Part shown: positions 1 through 7,789 of the stretch, in pieces
Numbering within the stretch: position 1 is the stretch's first letter
How the letters are laid out: every line of letters begins with the position of its first letter
Source of the DNA: Marisimplicoccus sp965655775
GTDB lineage: Bacteria > Bacteroidota > Bacteroidia > Flavobacteriales > Flavobacteriaceae
DNA: 64,000 bases
Assembly (NCBI GenBank): GCA_965655775.1
Contig: CBFHHV010000005.1
Location: 7,293-71,292, forward strand
Direction: 5' to 3'
Notes under the pieces: model-generated
Seen by the model: only the letters and a program-made list of their open reading frames with translations
Database searches by the model: none
What the model was told of the DNA's origin: nothing
Program-made: the position numbers and the translations under genes

Positions 1-96
1 TTTGTTAATAACTGTGTATCCTTTTTGAGACAGATAACTTTCTATCTTTCTTTTTACCTCTACCCCAGCGTGATCATTACCTATTGCTATTTTCAT
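1..96 (-). CDS. rpiB: Ribose-5-phosphate isomerase B, N-terminal part only
   Basis: Partial gene cut by the window edge: 32 codons run leftward from an ATG at 96. They begin MKIAIGNDHAGVEVKRKI, which matches the characteristic RpiB start in which the Asp-His pair after the first beta strand belongs to the sugar-phosphate site. RpiB interconverts ribose-5-phosphate and ribulose-5-phosphate in the cytosol, feeding the pentose phosphate pathway and nucleotide synthesis. It is divergent from rnr across an AT-rich gap. No TAnnTTTG box is visible close to its start. Only the N-terminus is present, so catalytic completeness cannot be judged, but the match over these residues is good. Confidence 0.82.
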   Translation of the reverse strand, partial: MKIAIGNDHAGVEVKRKIESYLSQKGYTVINK

Positions 97-514
97 TTTT
101 TCAATTTAGTAATTCCTTTATTATTTCTTTATATGTTGTTAATAGTTGTTTGTTTATTTTTAATAATTCTCTTGTTTTGTTTTTTTAAACATTTTTTTCT
201 TTTTACTAACTCTTTTTCTTAGGTTTTGTTTGTATTAGTTGTTAACCCTAATATTGTTTTTTCCCTTATTAACAATTGTTTATTTAATAGTTTCTTGTTT
301 GTAAATCAATGTTTTGAATTGTTTATTGTTTGTTAGTCTTTTCTTTTCAGTGTTAATTATTAGTTTTTTTTAAACTATTTATAAAGAATTTAACAATACA
401 TATAATAATCATTTATTTTTTATAATTACTTATTATTAATATGTTTAAATGTTTATTGATAATAAAATTAATCTAGCTTTTAATAACAGTATCTTTGAGC
501 TTTAAAAAACATAA
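97..514. other. AT-rich divergent intergenic region (rpiB / rnr)
   Basis: About 418 bases with no convincing gene. The plus strand is strongly T-rich from about 97 to 370 and then becomes A/T mixed. Short GTTAA/TTAAC words recur, for example around 135-143, 239-247 and 266-275, the last containing the palindrome AACAATTGTT. A hydrophobic open frame at 25-222 is a by-product of poly-T codons. I see no DnaA-box consensus (TTATNCACA). The only feature I can support inside it is the rnr -7 box at 490-497. Confidence 0.6.
490..497 (+). promoter_or_regulatory. Bacteroidota -7 box (TATCTTTG) for rnr
   Basis: Exact TAnnTTTG match, 17 nt before the rnr ATG. No TTG at the usual 17-23 nt upstream spacing, so the -33 element is weak or absent. 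Confidence 0.55.
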
Positions 515-2665
515 ATGTCAAAAAAAAAGAAGGACTTAAAAGGATTAGAAAGAAAGATAAAGTCATTTATTGGAAACAAACCGAACAAGGAGTTTAACTA
601 TAAACAAATTGCTTTTTCTCTCGGTGTAAACGACACAAAGGGAAGAAATGACATAATTAAAACATTAAACAAACTCTTAAAAAACGGGCAAATTATAAAG
701 GCTAATAAAGGAAAATTTGTAGCCCCAGGAATTCAACCAAACACATCAGAAGGGGTTTTAGAAATTACAAGCACAGGGAGAGGATATGTAGTGTGTGAAG
801 AATTAGATGCGGATGTATTAGTAGAGCAAAGAAACCTAAACAGAGGTCTTCATGGAGATGTTGTTTCTGTTGCTGTTGGAGAAAGAAAAAACAAAAACAA
901 ATACGAAGGAAAAGTTATAGATATAATAGAAAGAAAAAAAGAAGTCTTTGTTGGGGTTTTTGAAAAAAACAAAGATTACGCATTTGTCAACACAAGAAAC
1001 GCTAGAATGTATACTGATTTTTTTATAGATAAAGATGAAATGAAGGGATATAAGGAGGGAGAAAAAGTGGCTGTTGAAATAAAATCATGGGATTCACCAA
1101 AAAATTCACCAGAAGGAAAAATAATAAAAAGCTTTGGGTTTGGAGATGACTCTTTAGATGCTTATTCAATACTATATGAATACGGTTTGTCTACAGAGTT
1201 TGAGGAAAAAGTAGAAAAGGAGGCGGAAAAAATATCAGCAGTAATAACAAATGAAGAGGTTAAAAAGAGAAGGGACATGCGGGGAGACCTAACCTTCACA
1301 ATAGACCCATTCGACGCTAAAGATTTTGATGATGCAATATCATTCAAAAAAATAGAAGAAAACAAATATGAAGTGGGTGTTCACATAGCAGATGTTTCGC
1401 ACTATGTAAGGCCAGGATCAAATATTGATGATGAGGCTCAAAACAGAGCAACATCTGTTTATTTGGTAGACAGGGTAATACCTATGTTGCCCGAAACACT
1501 TTCTAACAACCTGTGCTCTTTAAGACCGAACGAGGAAAAACTTACATTTTCAGTGGTGTTCGTAATGAATAAAAACGGTGATATTAAAGAAGAGTGGTTT
1601 GGAAAAACAATTACAGAATCAGACGTAAGACTCTCATACGAAGAAGCTCAACACATTATCGAAACAGGTGAAGTAAAGATCCCAAAAGAACACACAATAT
1701 TAAAAAAAGAAAAAAATGTAACACAAAAAACAGCAGAGGCTATAATAACGCTTAACAGTATAGCAAAAACTGTAAGAAAAAAAAGAATAAATAACGGCGC
1801 AATAATTTTTGACAAGACAGAAATTAAATTTAAGCTAGACAAGAAAAACCAACCAGAAAAAATATTATTCAAAACAACAAAAAGCTCAAACAAATTAATT
1901 GAAGAGTTTATGCTGCTGGCAAACAAAAAGGTAGCGGAAAAAATGAGAAAAAGCAAAGAGAGGTTTGTTTATAGGGTTCACGATCAGCCAGACCAGGAAA
2001 AGCTAAAAAACTTGCAGACCGTGGTGAAAAGACTTGGCTATAACCTAAAGTTGTCAACAAAAGAGCTTAACGATTCGCTTAACAGTCTTTTAAAAAATGC
2101 ATTTGGTAAAAACGAACAAAACCTAATAGACACACTCATGATTAGAAGCATGAGTAAGGCTGAATACACCACAAAGAACATAGGCCACTATGGGTTGTCT
2201 TTTGAGAACTACACACACTTTACTTCACCAATCAGAAGATACCCCGACGTAATGGTTCACAGGTTAATTCAGGCAGAAATTGAAGGAGAAAAATTAAAAA
2301 CAGAGGAAACGGAAAGCTTGTGTAAGCACTCAACACACATGGAGATACTGGCAACAAAAGCAGAAAGAGACTCTATAAAGCTCATGCAAATAAAGTTTAT
2401 GAAAGATAAAGAAGGAAAGACATTTGATGCGGTTATTTCAGGGGTAATAGCAAGAGGGGTTTTTGTTGAGGTTGTTGAAAACAAATGTGAAGGGCTTGTA
2501 AAAGCAAAAGATTTACCAGGGGATTTTTTTGTACACGATCAAAAAAACCACAGGTTTGTTGGAGAAAGAACAGGAAAGAAATTTCAATTAGGAGACAAAA
2601 CCAGGGTCATGCTAATTAAAGCAGATCAAATAAAGAAAAGGCTTGATTTTCAAGTCCTTACTTGA
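515..2665 (+). CDS. rnr: Ribonuclease R
   Basis: 716 aa 3'-5' exoribonuclease of the RNB/RNase II family that degrades structured RNA and takes part in rRNA/tmRNA quality control in the cytosol. In order: a basic N-terminus with a winged-helix-like segment (about 1-70), cold-shock/OB domains (about 75-210), and an RNB catalytic domain whose signature DPFDAKDFDDA sits at 264-274 and carries the metal-binding aspartates. A C-terminal S1 domain follows (about 630-716, with GVIARGVFVEV). Length is normal for the family. The ATG at 515 lies 17 nt after a TATCTTTG box. It converges on tRNA-Cys: its TGA stop at 2663-2665 shares base 2665 with the last nucleotide of the tRNA. Confidence 0.96.
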   Translation: MSKKKKDLKGLERKIKSFIGNKPNKEFNYKQIAFSLGVNDTKGRNDIIKTLNKLLKNGQIIKANKGKFVAPGIQPNTSEGVLEITSTGRGYVVCEELDADVLVEQRNLNRGLHGDVVSVAVGERKNKNKYEGKVIDIIERKKEVFVGVFEKNKDYAFVNTRNARMYTDFFIDKDEMKGYKEGEKVAVEIKSWDSPKNSPEGKIIKSFGFGDDSLDAYSILYEYGLSTEFEEKVEKEAEKISAVITNEEVKKRRDMRGDLTFTIDPFDAKDFDDAISFKKIEENKYEVGVHIADVSHYVRPGSNIDDEAQNRATSVYLVDRVIPMLPETLSNNLCSLRPNEEKLTFSVVFVMNKNGDIKEEWFGKTITESDVRLSYEEAQHIIETGEVKIPKEHTILKKEKNVTQKTAEAIITLNSIAKTVRKKRINNGAIIFDKTEIKFKLDKKNQPEKILFKTTKSSNKLIEEFMLLANKKVAEKMRKSKERFVYRVHDQPDQEKLKNLQTVVKRLGYNLKLSTKELNDSLNSLLKNAFGKNEQNLIDTLMIRSMSKAEYTTKNIGHYGLSFENYTHFTSPIRRYPDVMVHRLIQAEIEGEKLKTEETESLCKHSTHMEILATKAERDSIKLMQIKFMKDKEGKTFDAVISGVIARGVFVEVVENKCEGLVKAKDLPGDFFVHDQKNHRFVGERTGKKFQLGDKTRVMLIKADQIKKRLDFQVLT

Positions 2666-2735
2666 GGCATCGAGCGGATTCGAACCGCTGTAAAAGCTTT
2701 TGCAGAGCTCCGCCTAGCCACTCGGCCACAATGCC
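2665..2735 (-). tRNA. tRNA-Cys (anticodon GCA)
   Basis: Read on the minus strand from 2735. The acceptor stem GGCATTG pairs with CGATGCC, with one G-U pair. The D arm is GCC..GGC, the anticodon stem is GAGCT/AGCTT with loop CTGCAAA (anticodon GCA), and the T arm is GCGGTTCGAATCCGC. The discriminator base is U, as expected for Cys. The 3' CCA is not encoded. The tRNA is convergent with rnr, whose stop codon overlaps its discriminator base. Confidence 0.95.
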
Positions 2736-2760
2736 ATAGGGTGCAAAAATAAAAAAAAGA

Positions 2761-3111
2761 TTAAACTTTCTTTCTTAATTCAACAGAATCAACATTACCA
2801 CCAATAGGAGGGGAGAGTTTTTTAACACTAACATCCACAACAGTTATGTTACTACTAATTCCTTTTATTGACACAATCATTCTATCCATTAAAGATTCGA
2901 GTAATTTTGAAGGCTTGTCCATTTCGGTTTTAATAGCACTATAAATATCAACATAATCCACAGTACTATTAAGATCATCTCTTTTTTCGGCCACATCAGT
3001 GTTTGTCTCCACCATAACATTTACTAAATACTCAGCACCAATAACACTCTCTTCATGAAGACAACCATGAAAAGAATAAAACCACGCATTATTTACATAT
3101 ATTTTTGACAA
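2761..3111 (-). CDS. folB: Dihydroneopterin aldolase
   Basis: Folate-pathway enzyme that cleaves 7,8-dihydroneopterin to 6-hydroxymethyl-dihydropterin and glycolaldehyde. About 116 aa from a TTG at 3111, giving (M)SKIYVNNAWFYSFHGCLHEE. The family pattern of aromatic-x-HG-hydrophobic and then E (HGCLHEE) is clear, as is the later TVDYVDIY segment. The open frame extends upstream to 3207, but those extra residues do not look like FolB and would run through the glnS promoter and start, so I prefer the TTG. A TATCTTTG box ends 8 nt before this TTG, which supports it. Divergent from glnS. An ATT at 3114 is a less likely alternative start. Confidence 0.85.
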   Translation of the reverse strand: MSKIYVNNAWFYSFHGCLHEESVIGAEYLVNVMVETNTDVAEKRDDLNSTVDYVDIYSAIKTEMDKPSKLLESLMDRMIVSIKGISSNITVVDVSVKKLSPPIGGNVDSVELRKKV

Positions 3112-3119
3112 AATCTTAT

Positions 3120-3127
3120 CAAAGATA
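3120..3127 (-). promoter_or_regulatory. -7 box (TATCTTTG) for folB
   Basis: Exact TAnnTTTG on the minus strand, 8 nt upstream of the proposed TTG start, so the mRNA leader would be only a few nucleotides. Confidence 0.55.
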
Positions 3128-3161
3128 TAAAAGCAAAGACATTTTCTATCTACCTTTTCAA

Positions 3162-3169
3162 TATCTTTG
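3162..3169 (+). promoter_or_regulatory. -7 box (TATCTTTG) for glnS
   Basis: Exact TAnnTTTG, 5 nt before the GTG start at 3175, so transcription should begin at or next to the start codon (leaderless). It faces away from the folB box 34 bp to its left. Confidence 0.6.
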
Positions 3170-3174
3170 GCATT

Positions 3175-4827
3175 GTGAAGAAAAAAGGCCCAAACTTTAT
3201 TGAGCAAATAATAGAAGGTGATATAGCCAGGGGGTTTGATAAGAAAAACCTAAGGTTTAGGTTCCCTCCAGAGCCAAACGGCTACTTGCACATTGGCCAC
3301 CTAAAAGCAATATGTTTAAATTTTAATTTAGGTGAAAAATATGACTCACCAGTAAACTTAAGGTTTGATGACACAAACCCTGAAAAAGAGGCAAAAGAAT
3401 ATGTTGATGCAATAAAACAAGACATTAAATGGCTTGGTTTTGATTGGGATAAAGAATGTTATGCCTCGGATTACTTCGATCAACTTTATGAGTGGGCAAT
3501 AAGCTTAATTGAAAAAAACAAAGCATACATAGATTCTCAAACCTCTGAACAGATAGCTTCACAAAAAGGAACACCTACTCAACCAGGAGAAAACAGCCCT
3601 TTTAGACACAGGCCAAAAAAGGAAAGCTTGTCTATTTTTGAGGGAATGTATAGGGGTGAGTATGAACAGGGTGAGCATGTTTTAAGAGCAAAGATTGACA
3701 TGGCTTCCTCAAACATGTTAATGCGAGACCCTGTTGTTTACAGAGTGATGAAGGCAAGTCACCACAGAACTGGAGATAACTGGAACATCTACCCAATGTA
3801 TGACTGGACACATGGAGAGTCAGACTATATAGAGCAAGTTTCACACTCACTTTGTACACTTGAGTTTGAGCCTCATAGAGAATTGTACGACTGGTTTTTA
3901 GATGCAATTAGTCCACTAAAAGGAATTAGACCAAAACAAAGAGAGTTTTCTAGGCTTAACCTTTCTTTTACTATTACAAGCAAAAGGAAGCTTGCACATC
4001 TAGTTGATAACAAAATGGTTTCAGGTTGGGATGATCCAAGAATGCCCACAATTTCTGGCCTTAGAAAAAGAGGTTATACCCCACAGTCCCTTAAAAACTT
4101 TGCACAAACAGTCGGTGTTTCAAAAAGGGAAAACATTATTGACGTCTCTCTTCTTGAGTTTTTTGTTAGGTCACATTTAAATGAAGTTGCTCCAAGAGCA
4201 ATGGCGGTTATAAACCCTTTAAAAATTAAAATTATAAATTACGATAAGCATGAGGGAGAGAAGATAAACTTTGAAATTAACCCGCAAAAGGAAGAAGTAG
4301 GAAAGAGAGAGATAGCGTTTACAGATGAGGTGTTTATTGAAAAAGAAGATTTTCAGGAAAACCCAAAGGGAGGATTTTTTAGATTGTCGCCTGGAGAAGA
4401 AGTAAGGTTAAAAAATGCATACATAATAAAAGCAGTTGATGTTGTTAAAGATCAAGAAGGAAATATATTAGAAGTTTTGTGTGAGTATGACCAAAAAAGC
4501 AAAAGCGGGTCAAACACTCCAGAAAGCAACAGAAAAGTTAAGGGCACAATTCATTGGGTTTCTGCAAAAGAGGCTGTCAGCGCAAAAATAAACATATATG
4601 ATAGGCTTTTTAAAGTTGAGGAACCGGGAAAAAAATCAACAATTGAAAACGAAATCAATGAAAACTCATTGATAACAAAAGAAGCATTAGTTGAGCCATA
4701 TTTATTAGAAGCAAAGGAAGGCCAGCAATTCCAATTTCAAAGGTTGGGTTATTTTGTTAAAACAGACAATAAAAAAACCCTAGAGTTTAATAAAACTGTA
4801 GGGCTAAGAGATGGTTGGAAAAAGTAA
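3175..4827 (+). CDS. glnS: Glutamine--tRNA ligase
   Basis: Class I aminoacyl-tRNA synthetase that charges tRNA-Gln directly, so the cell need not rely on the Glu-tRNA(Gln) amidotransferase route. 550 aa, the usual length for the bacterial enzyme, without a YqeY-type C-terminal fusion. The HIGH motif is at 39-42 within PEPNGYLHIGH, and the KMSKS equivalent is SKRKL near 269. The GlnRS-typical C-terminal anticodon-binding beta-barrels follow. The start is a GTG at 3175; the next residues (KKKGPNFIEQII) align with the known start of the family and no in-frame ATG lies nearby. The -7 box is only 5 nt away. Convergent with the SPFH gene. Confidence 0.96.
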   Translation: MKKKGPNFIEQIIEGDIARGFDKKNLRFRFPPEPNGYLHIGHLKAICLNFNLGEKYDSPVNLRFDDTNPEKEAKEYVDAIKQDIKWLGFDWDKECYASDYFDQLYEWAISLIEKNKAYIDSQTSEQIASQKGTPTQPGENSPFRHRPKKESLSIFEGMYRGEYEQGEHVLRAKIDMASSNMLMRDPVVYRVMKASHHRTGDNWNIYPMYDWTHGESDYIEQVSHSLCTLEFEPHRELYDWFLDAISPLKGIRPKQREFSRLNLSFTITSKRKLAHLVDNKMVSGWDDPRMPTISGLRKRGYTPQSLKNFAQTVGVSKRENIIDVSLLEFFVRSHLNEVAPRAMAVINPLKIKIINYDKHEGEKINFEINPQKEEVGKREIAFTDEVFIEKEDFQENPKGGFFRLSPGEEVRLKNAYIIKAVDVVKDQEGNILEVLCEYDQKSKSGSNTPESNRKVKGTIHWVSAKEAVSAKINIYDRLFKVEEPGKKSTIENEINENSLITKEALVEPYLLEAKEGQQFQFQRLGYFVKTDNKKTLEFNKTVGLRDGWKK

Positions 4828-4830
4828 CCT

Positions 4831-5832
4831 TTATTCACTTTCAGATTCACCAAACTCTGGCGTTTCAGGTTCTTCAAGCCTTTTGGTTTCTGTTTTTGTC
4901 GGCCCAGTTTCTGAGCTTCTTTGATTTTCTTTTTGCATCGCCTCTCCAATTTTACTACTTGCTGTAAATGCAGCAACCATGTCGTTTAACATAGTGCTTC
5001 CAGCCTGAGGAGAATTTGGAAGAAGTATCAAGTTTGAGTTAGTTTCACCACCAATTGACTGTAATGTGTCATAGTGTTGAGTAACAACAATAAGCGCAGA
5101 AGCTTCTTGTGAATTAATACCCACAGAACCGAGCGTTCCAACAGAGTCTTCAATACCTTTTGCAATCTCTCTTCTTTGATCGGCTATACCCTGCCCTTGA
5201 AGTCTTTTACTTTCAGCCTCAGCCTTTGCTTTTTCAACAATTAAAATTCTTGCAGCGTCTCCCTCATATTGCGCAGCTGTCTTTTCTCTGTCTGCAGCAT
5301 TAATTCTATTCATTGCCCTTTTTACTTCTGCATCTGGTTCAATATCTGTTACAAGGGCTTTAACAATAAAATATCCATACTCTTCCATTGCATCCCCAAG
5401 AGATTGTTTTACCGCAACAGCAATATCATCTTGTTTAGAAAAAACATCATCTAGTTTCATTTTAGGCACCTGAGAACGAATAAGGTCAAAAACATATGAT
5501 GTTATTTGATCTTGTGGAAAATCTAGTTTATAGAATGCATCAAAAACTTTTGACTCAACAACTCTGTATTGTACGGAAACTTTAAGTTTTACAAAAACAT
5601 CATCACTGGTTTTTGTCTCTACAACTACGTCAAGTTGTAGAACTTTTAAGCTTAATTTCCCAGCGATTCTGTCAACCAAAGGAATCTTAACTTGAAAACC
5701 AGGGCCTCTAACGGATTGAAATTTACCAAACCTTTCAACAATCGCAGCCGACTGCTGTTTGACGATAAATACCGTAGAGATAATGATAAAAAAAACTAAT
5801 AATATAATTAAGGGTGTTGTAAATAGGCTCAT
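4831..5832 (-). CDS. SPFH/band 7 (stomatin-like) membrane protein
   Basis: 333 aa. One N-terminal membrane helix (about 5-25) is followed by a band 7 domain (about 26-200, with VKQQSAAIVERFGKF and the GPGFQVKIPLVD turn). An Ala/Glu-rich coiled coil follows (about 200-250, AADREKTAAQYEGDAARI), then a Gln/Ser/Glu-rich tail ending in acidic residues. Proteins of this family oligomerise into membrane rings that organise microdomains or protect membrane proteins. It starts 3 nt after the gltX stop, so the two are probably one transcript; this pairing is, to my knowledge, common in flavobacteria. The specific client is unknown. Confidence 0.88.
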   Translation of the reverse strand: MSLFTTPLIILLVFFIIISTVFIVKQQSAAIVERFGKFQSVRGPGFQVKIPLVDRIAGKLSLKVLQLDVVVETKTSDDVFVKLKVSVQYRVVESKVFDAFYKLDFPQDQITSYVFDLIRSQVPKMKLDDVFSKQDDIAVAVKQSLGDAMEEYGYFIVKALVTDIEPDAEVKRAMNRINAADREKTAAQYEGDAARILIVEKAKAEAESKRLQGQGIADQRREIAKGIEDSVGTLGSVGINSQEASALIVVTQHYDTLQSIGGETNSNLILLPNSPQAGSTMLNDMVAAFTASSKIGEAMQKENQRSSETGPTKTETKRLEEPETPEFGESESE

Positions 5833-5835
5833 GTT

Positions 5836-7284
5836 TTAAATTTTATTTATTAAACTTTCAATTCTATGGAGTGTTTCTTCAGGACCAATAATATCTATAA
5901 TTTTAAATAAATCCGGACCTGACAAACCCCCAACTATACAAAGACGTAAAGTCTTCATAATATTTCCAAAAGAAATTTGGTTTTCAGACCCAAAAGTCAT
6001 CAAGCTTTCTTTTAACAACAAGGGCTCTGAAATTAACTCCTCTTTTAATTTACAAAAATTTAGAATATTATATATATTGTTTCTTGTAATTTTCTCTATT
6101 GCCTCTTGGTCGTAACCGTTTGGTTGGCTAACAAAAACAAACACCTCCTTTTCAACATCAAACAAAGTATTAAGTCTTTCTTTAATCAAATCAACAATTT
6201 GTTCACAGATATCATTGCTGTACTTTTTTTCTAGTAAAAGATTGGCCTGCTCACTTAAAGAGAGAATTTTTTTTGATGAAAAATCTCGAAGGTGAAGATG
6301 ATTAATCCATACAGCTTTTTTAATGTCAAATCGTGCACCTGATTTGTTTATGTCTTTGCTTTCAAAATTATTGACAAGCTCATCAAGAGAATACTTTTCG
6401 TTCTCGTTTTTTCCTTTCCACCCTAATAAAGCTAGATAGTTTAATACTCCCTCAGGGGTATATCCTGACTCTTTAAAACCTTTAGACTCTTCCCACTGAA
6501 CTGCAAAAACAGGGTGGCCCTGTTCTTCAGCATCTCTTTTCGACAGTTTACCTTGACCTGTGCTTTTTAAAATTAGTGGAAGGTGATAAAATTTAGGAGG
6601 AGACCACCCAAAATGATTATATAGAGTTAAATGTGAAGGAAGCGAAGACAACCACTCCTCACCACGAACAACAGAGGTGATTTTCATATCATGATCATCT
6701 ACAACATTAGCAAAATGATATGTTGGCATACCATCAGATTTCATAATTACTTTGTCTTCTATCTCATTTGAATTAAAACTTACAGACCCTCTAATCTCGT
6801 CATTTACAGTGATTGTTTTTTTTTCAGGAATAACCATTCTTATAACATAACCCCCTTTACCAATCCTGCTCTTAACCTCCTCTTCTGAAACCGTAAAAGA
6901 GTTGTCCATGCTCTTTCTTGTCTCATAATTATATTTAAACTCACCGTTTGACTCCTTTCTTGCATCTTCAAGCTCAGCAGAAGAATCAAAGGCATAATAA
7001 GCCAAACCCTTCTTTAAAAGCTCTTCAGCACGTTTTTTATATAAACTTTTTCTGCCGCTTTGTTTTATTGGCCCCTCATCAAACTTTAAACCAAGCCATT
7101 TTAAAGAATCTTTTATATGTTCTTCGGCACCTACAACAGTTCTTTTGGAGTCGGTGTCTTCAATTCTAAGAATAAAGTCGCCACCATTTTTTTTAGCAAT
7201 TAAATAATTAAAAAGAGCTGTTCTCACTCCTCCAATATGAAGAGGTCCTGTTGGACTAGGTGCAAATCTGGCTCTTTCCCTCAT
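5836..7284 (-). CDS. gltX: Glutamate--tRNA ligase
   Basis: Class I synthetase that charges tRNA-Glu; the product is also the precursor for tetrapyrroles where HemA is present. 482 aa. The HIGH-type motif is PTGPLHIGG (HIGG at 16-19) and the KMSKS equivalent is KLSKR at 246-250. The C-terminal alpha-helical anticodon-binding part is intact. The ATG at 7284 is preceded, 4 nt away, by TATATTTG, which implies a leaderless mRNA. Divergent from ybeY; the SPFH gene follows directly downstream. Confidence 0.96.
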   Translation of the reverse strand: MRERARFAPSPTGPLHIGGVRTALFNYLIAKKNGGDFILRIEDTDSKRTVVGAEEHIKDSLKWLGLKFDEGPIKQSGRKSLYKKRAEELLKKGLAYYAFDSSAELEDARKESNGEFKYNYETRKSMDNSFTVSEEEVKSRIGKGGYVIRMVIPEKKTITVNDEIRGSVSFNSNEIEDKVIMKSDGMPTYHFANVVDDHDMKITSVVRGEEWLSSLPSHLTLYNHFGWSPPKFYHLPLILKSTGQGKLSKRDAEEQGHPVFAVQWEESKGFKESGYTPEGVLNYLALLGWKGKNENEKYSLDELVNNFESKDINKSGARFDIKKAVWINHLHLRDFSSKKILSLSEQANLLLEKKYSNDICEQIVDLIKERLNTLFDVEKEVFVFVSQPNGYDQEAIEKITRNNIYNILNFCKLKEELISEPLLLKESLMTFGSENQISFGNIMKTLRLCIVGGLSGPDLFKIIDIIGPEETLHRIESLINKI

Positions 7285-7288
7285 TCTT

Positions 7289-7296
7289 CAAATATA
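7289..7296 (-). promoter_or_regulatory. -7 box (TATATTTG) for gltX
   Basis: Exact TAnnTTTG on the minus strand with only 4 nt (AAGA) before the ATG. The predicted transcription start coincides with the start codon. Confidence 0.6.
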
Positions 7297-7339
7297 ACAC
7301 CATATTATTCGTTATTGAAATTATCCTTAATAATTGATT

Positions 7340-7347
7340 TATATTTG
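7340..7347 (+). promoter_or_regulatory. -7 box (TATATTTG) and TTG -33 element for ybeY
   Basis: Exact TAnnTTTG, 7 nt before the ybeY ATG. A TTG at 7315-7317 lies 22 nt upstream, within the known 17-23 nt spacing. Confidence 0.6.
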
Positions 7348-7354
7348 TTGAAAT

Positions 7355-7789
7355 ATGCAAAAGATTAAGTTTATTGGATATTCAAACACCCTATTTCAAA
7401 ATAAGATTTTAGAGGAAACTATTTTTTATTTTGCTAACAAAAGCGGATTCAAAATAGAAAAATTGGAATATAATTTTGTGGATTTAAATGCTATGAGATC
7501 TTTAAATGTAGACTTTCTTAGTCATGACAATCATACTGATATTGTCACATTCGATTATTCTGAAGAAAAAAATCTTATTGCGGAAGTCTATATCTCTCTA
7601 TCAATGATGAGAGAAAATGCCAAAAAATACAAACAAAGTATTGATAATGAGTGTGTTAGGTTAATCTCCCATGGTCTTTTCCACTGTCTTGGATATAAAG
7701 ACAAGACTTCTGGTGAAAAGGCTGTTATGAGAAAAAAGGAAGAAGAGTTTATATTTGCTGTTTCACGTGAAACCAATCAAAATGTTTGA
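7355..7789 (+). CDS. ybeY: rRNA maturation RNase YbeY
   Basis: 144 aa zinc-dependent endoribonuclease involved in 16S rRNA 3' processing and ribosome quality control. The metal site is seen as HGLFHCLGYKD at 106-116. H106 and H110 are the first two ligands, but the usual third His (GYDH) is replaced by Asp116 (GYKDK), which I recall as normal for Bacteroidota. The C-terminal AVSRET is encoded by a parS site. It overlaps mnmG by 8 bp, so the two are probably co-translated. Start supported by a -7 box 7 nt upstream. Confidence 0.9.
   Translation: MQKIKFIGYSNTLFQNKILEETIFYFANKSGFKIEKLEYNFVDLNAMRSLNVDFLSHDNHTDIVTFDYSEEKNLIAEVYISLSMMRENAKKYKQSIDNECVRLISHGLFHCLGYKDKTSGEKAVMRKKEEEFIFAVSRETNQNV
7759..7774. 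other. parS-like ParB-binding site 1
   Basis: TGTTTCACGTGAAACC matches the bacterial chromosomal parS consensus TGTTTCACGTGAAACA at 15 of 16 bases and contains a perfect 14-bp palindrome. It lies inside the 3' end of ybeY, just before mnmG. parS sites load ParB and cluster near replication origins. Confidence 0.8.

Noticed and set aside
25..222. 65-aa hydrophobic open frame at the left edge on the plus strand
   Set aside because: It overlaps the rpiB N-terminus antisense and is made of poly-T codons (Phe, Leu, Ile); no conserved pattern.
97..514. Possible replication origin
   Set aside because: AT-rich and not far from parS, but no DnaA-box consensus and dnaA is not here; only kept as a low-interest observation.
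3632..3907. Antisense open frame inside glnS
   Set aside because: Mirror frame of a well-conserved gene with no signal of its own.
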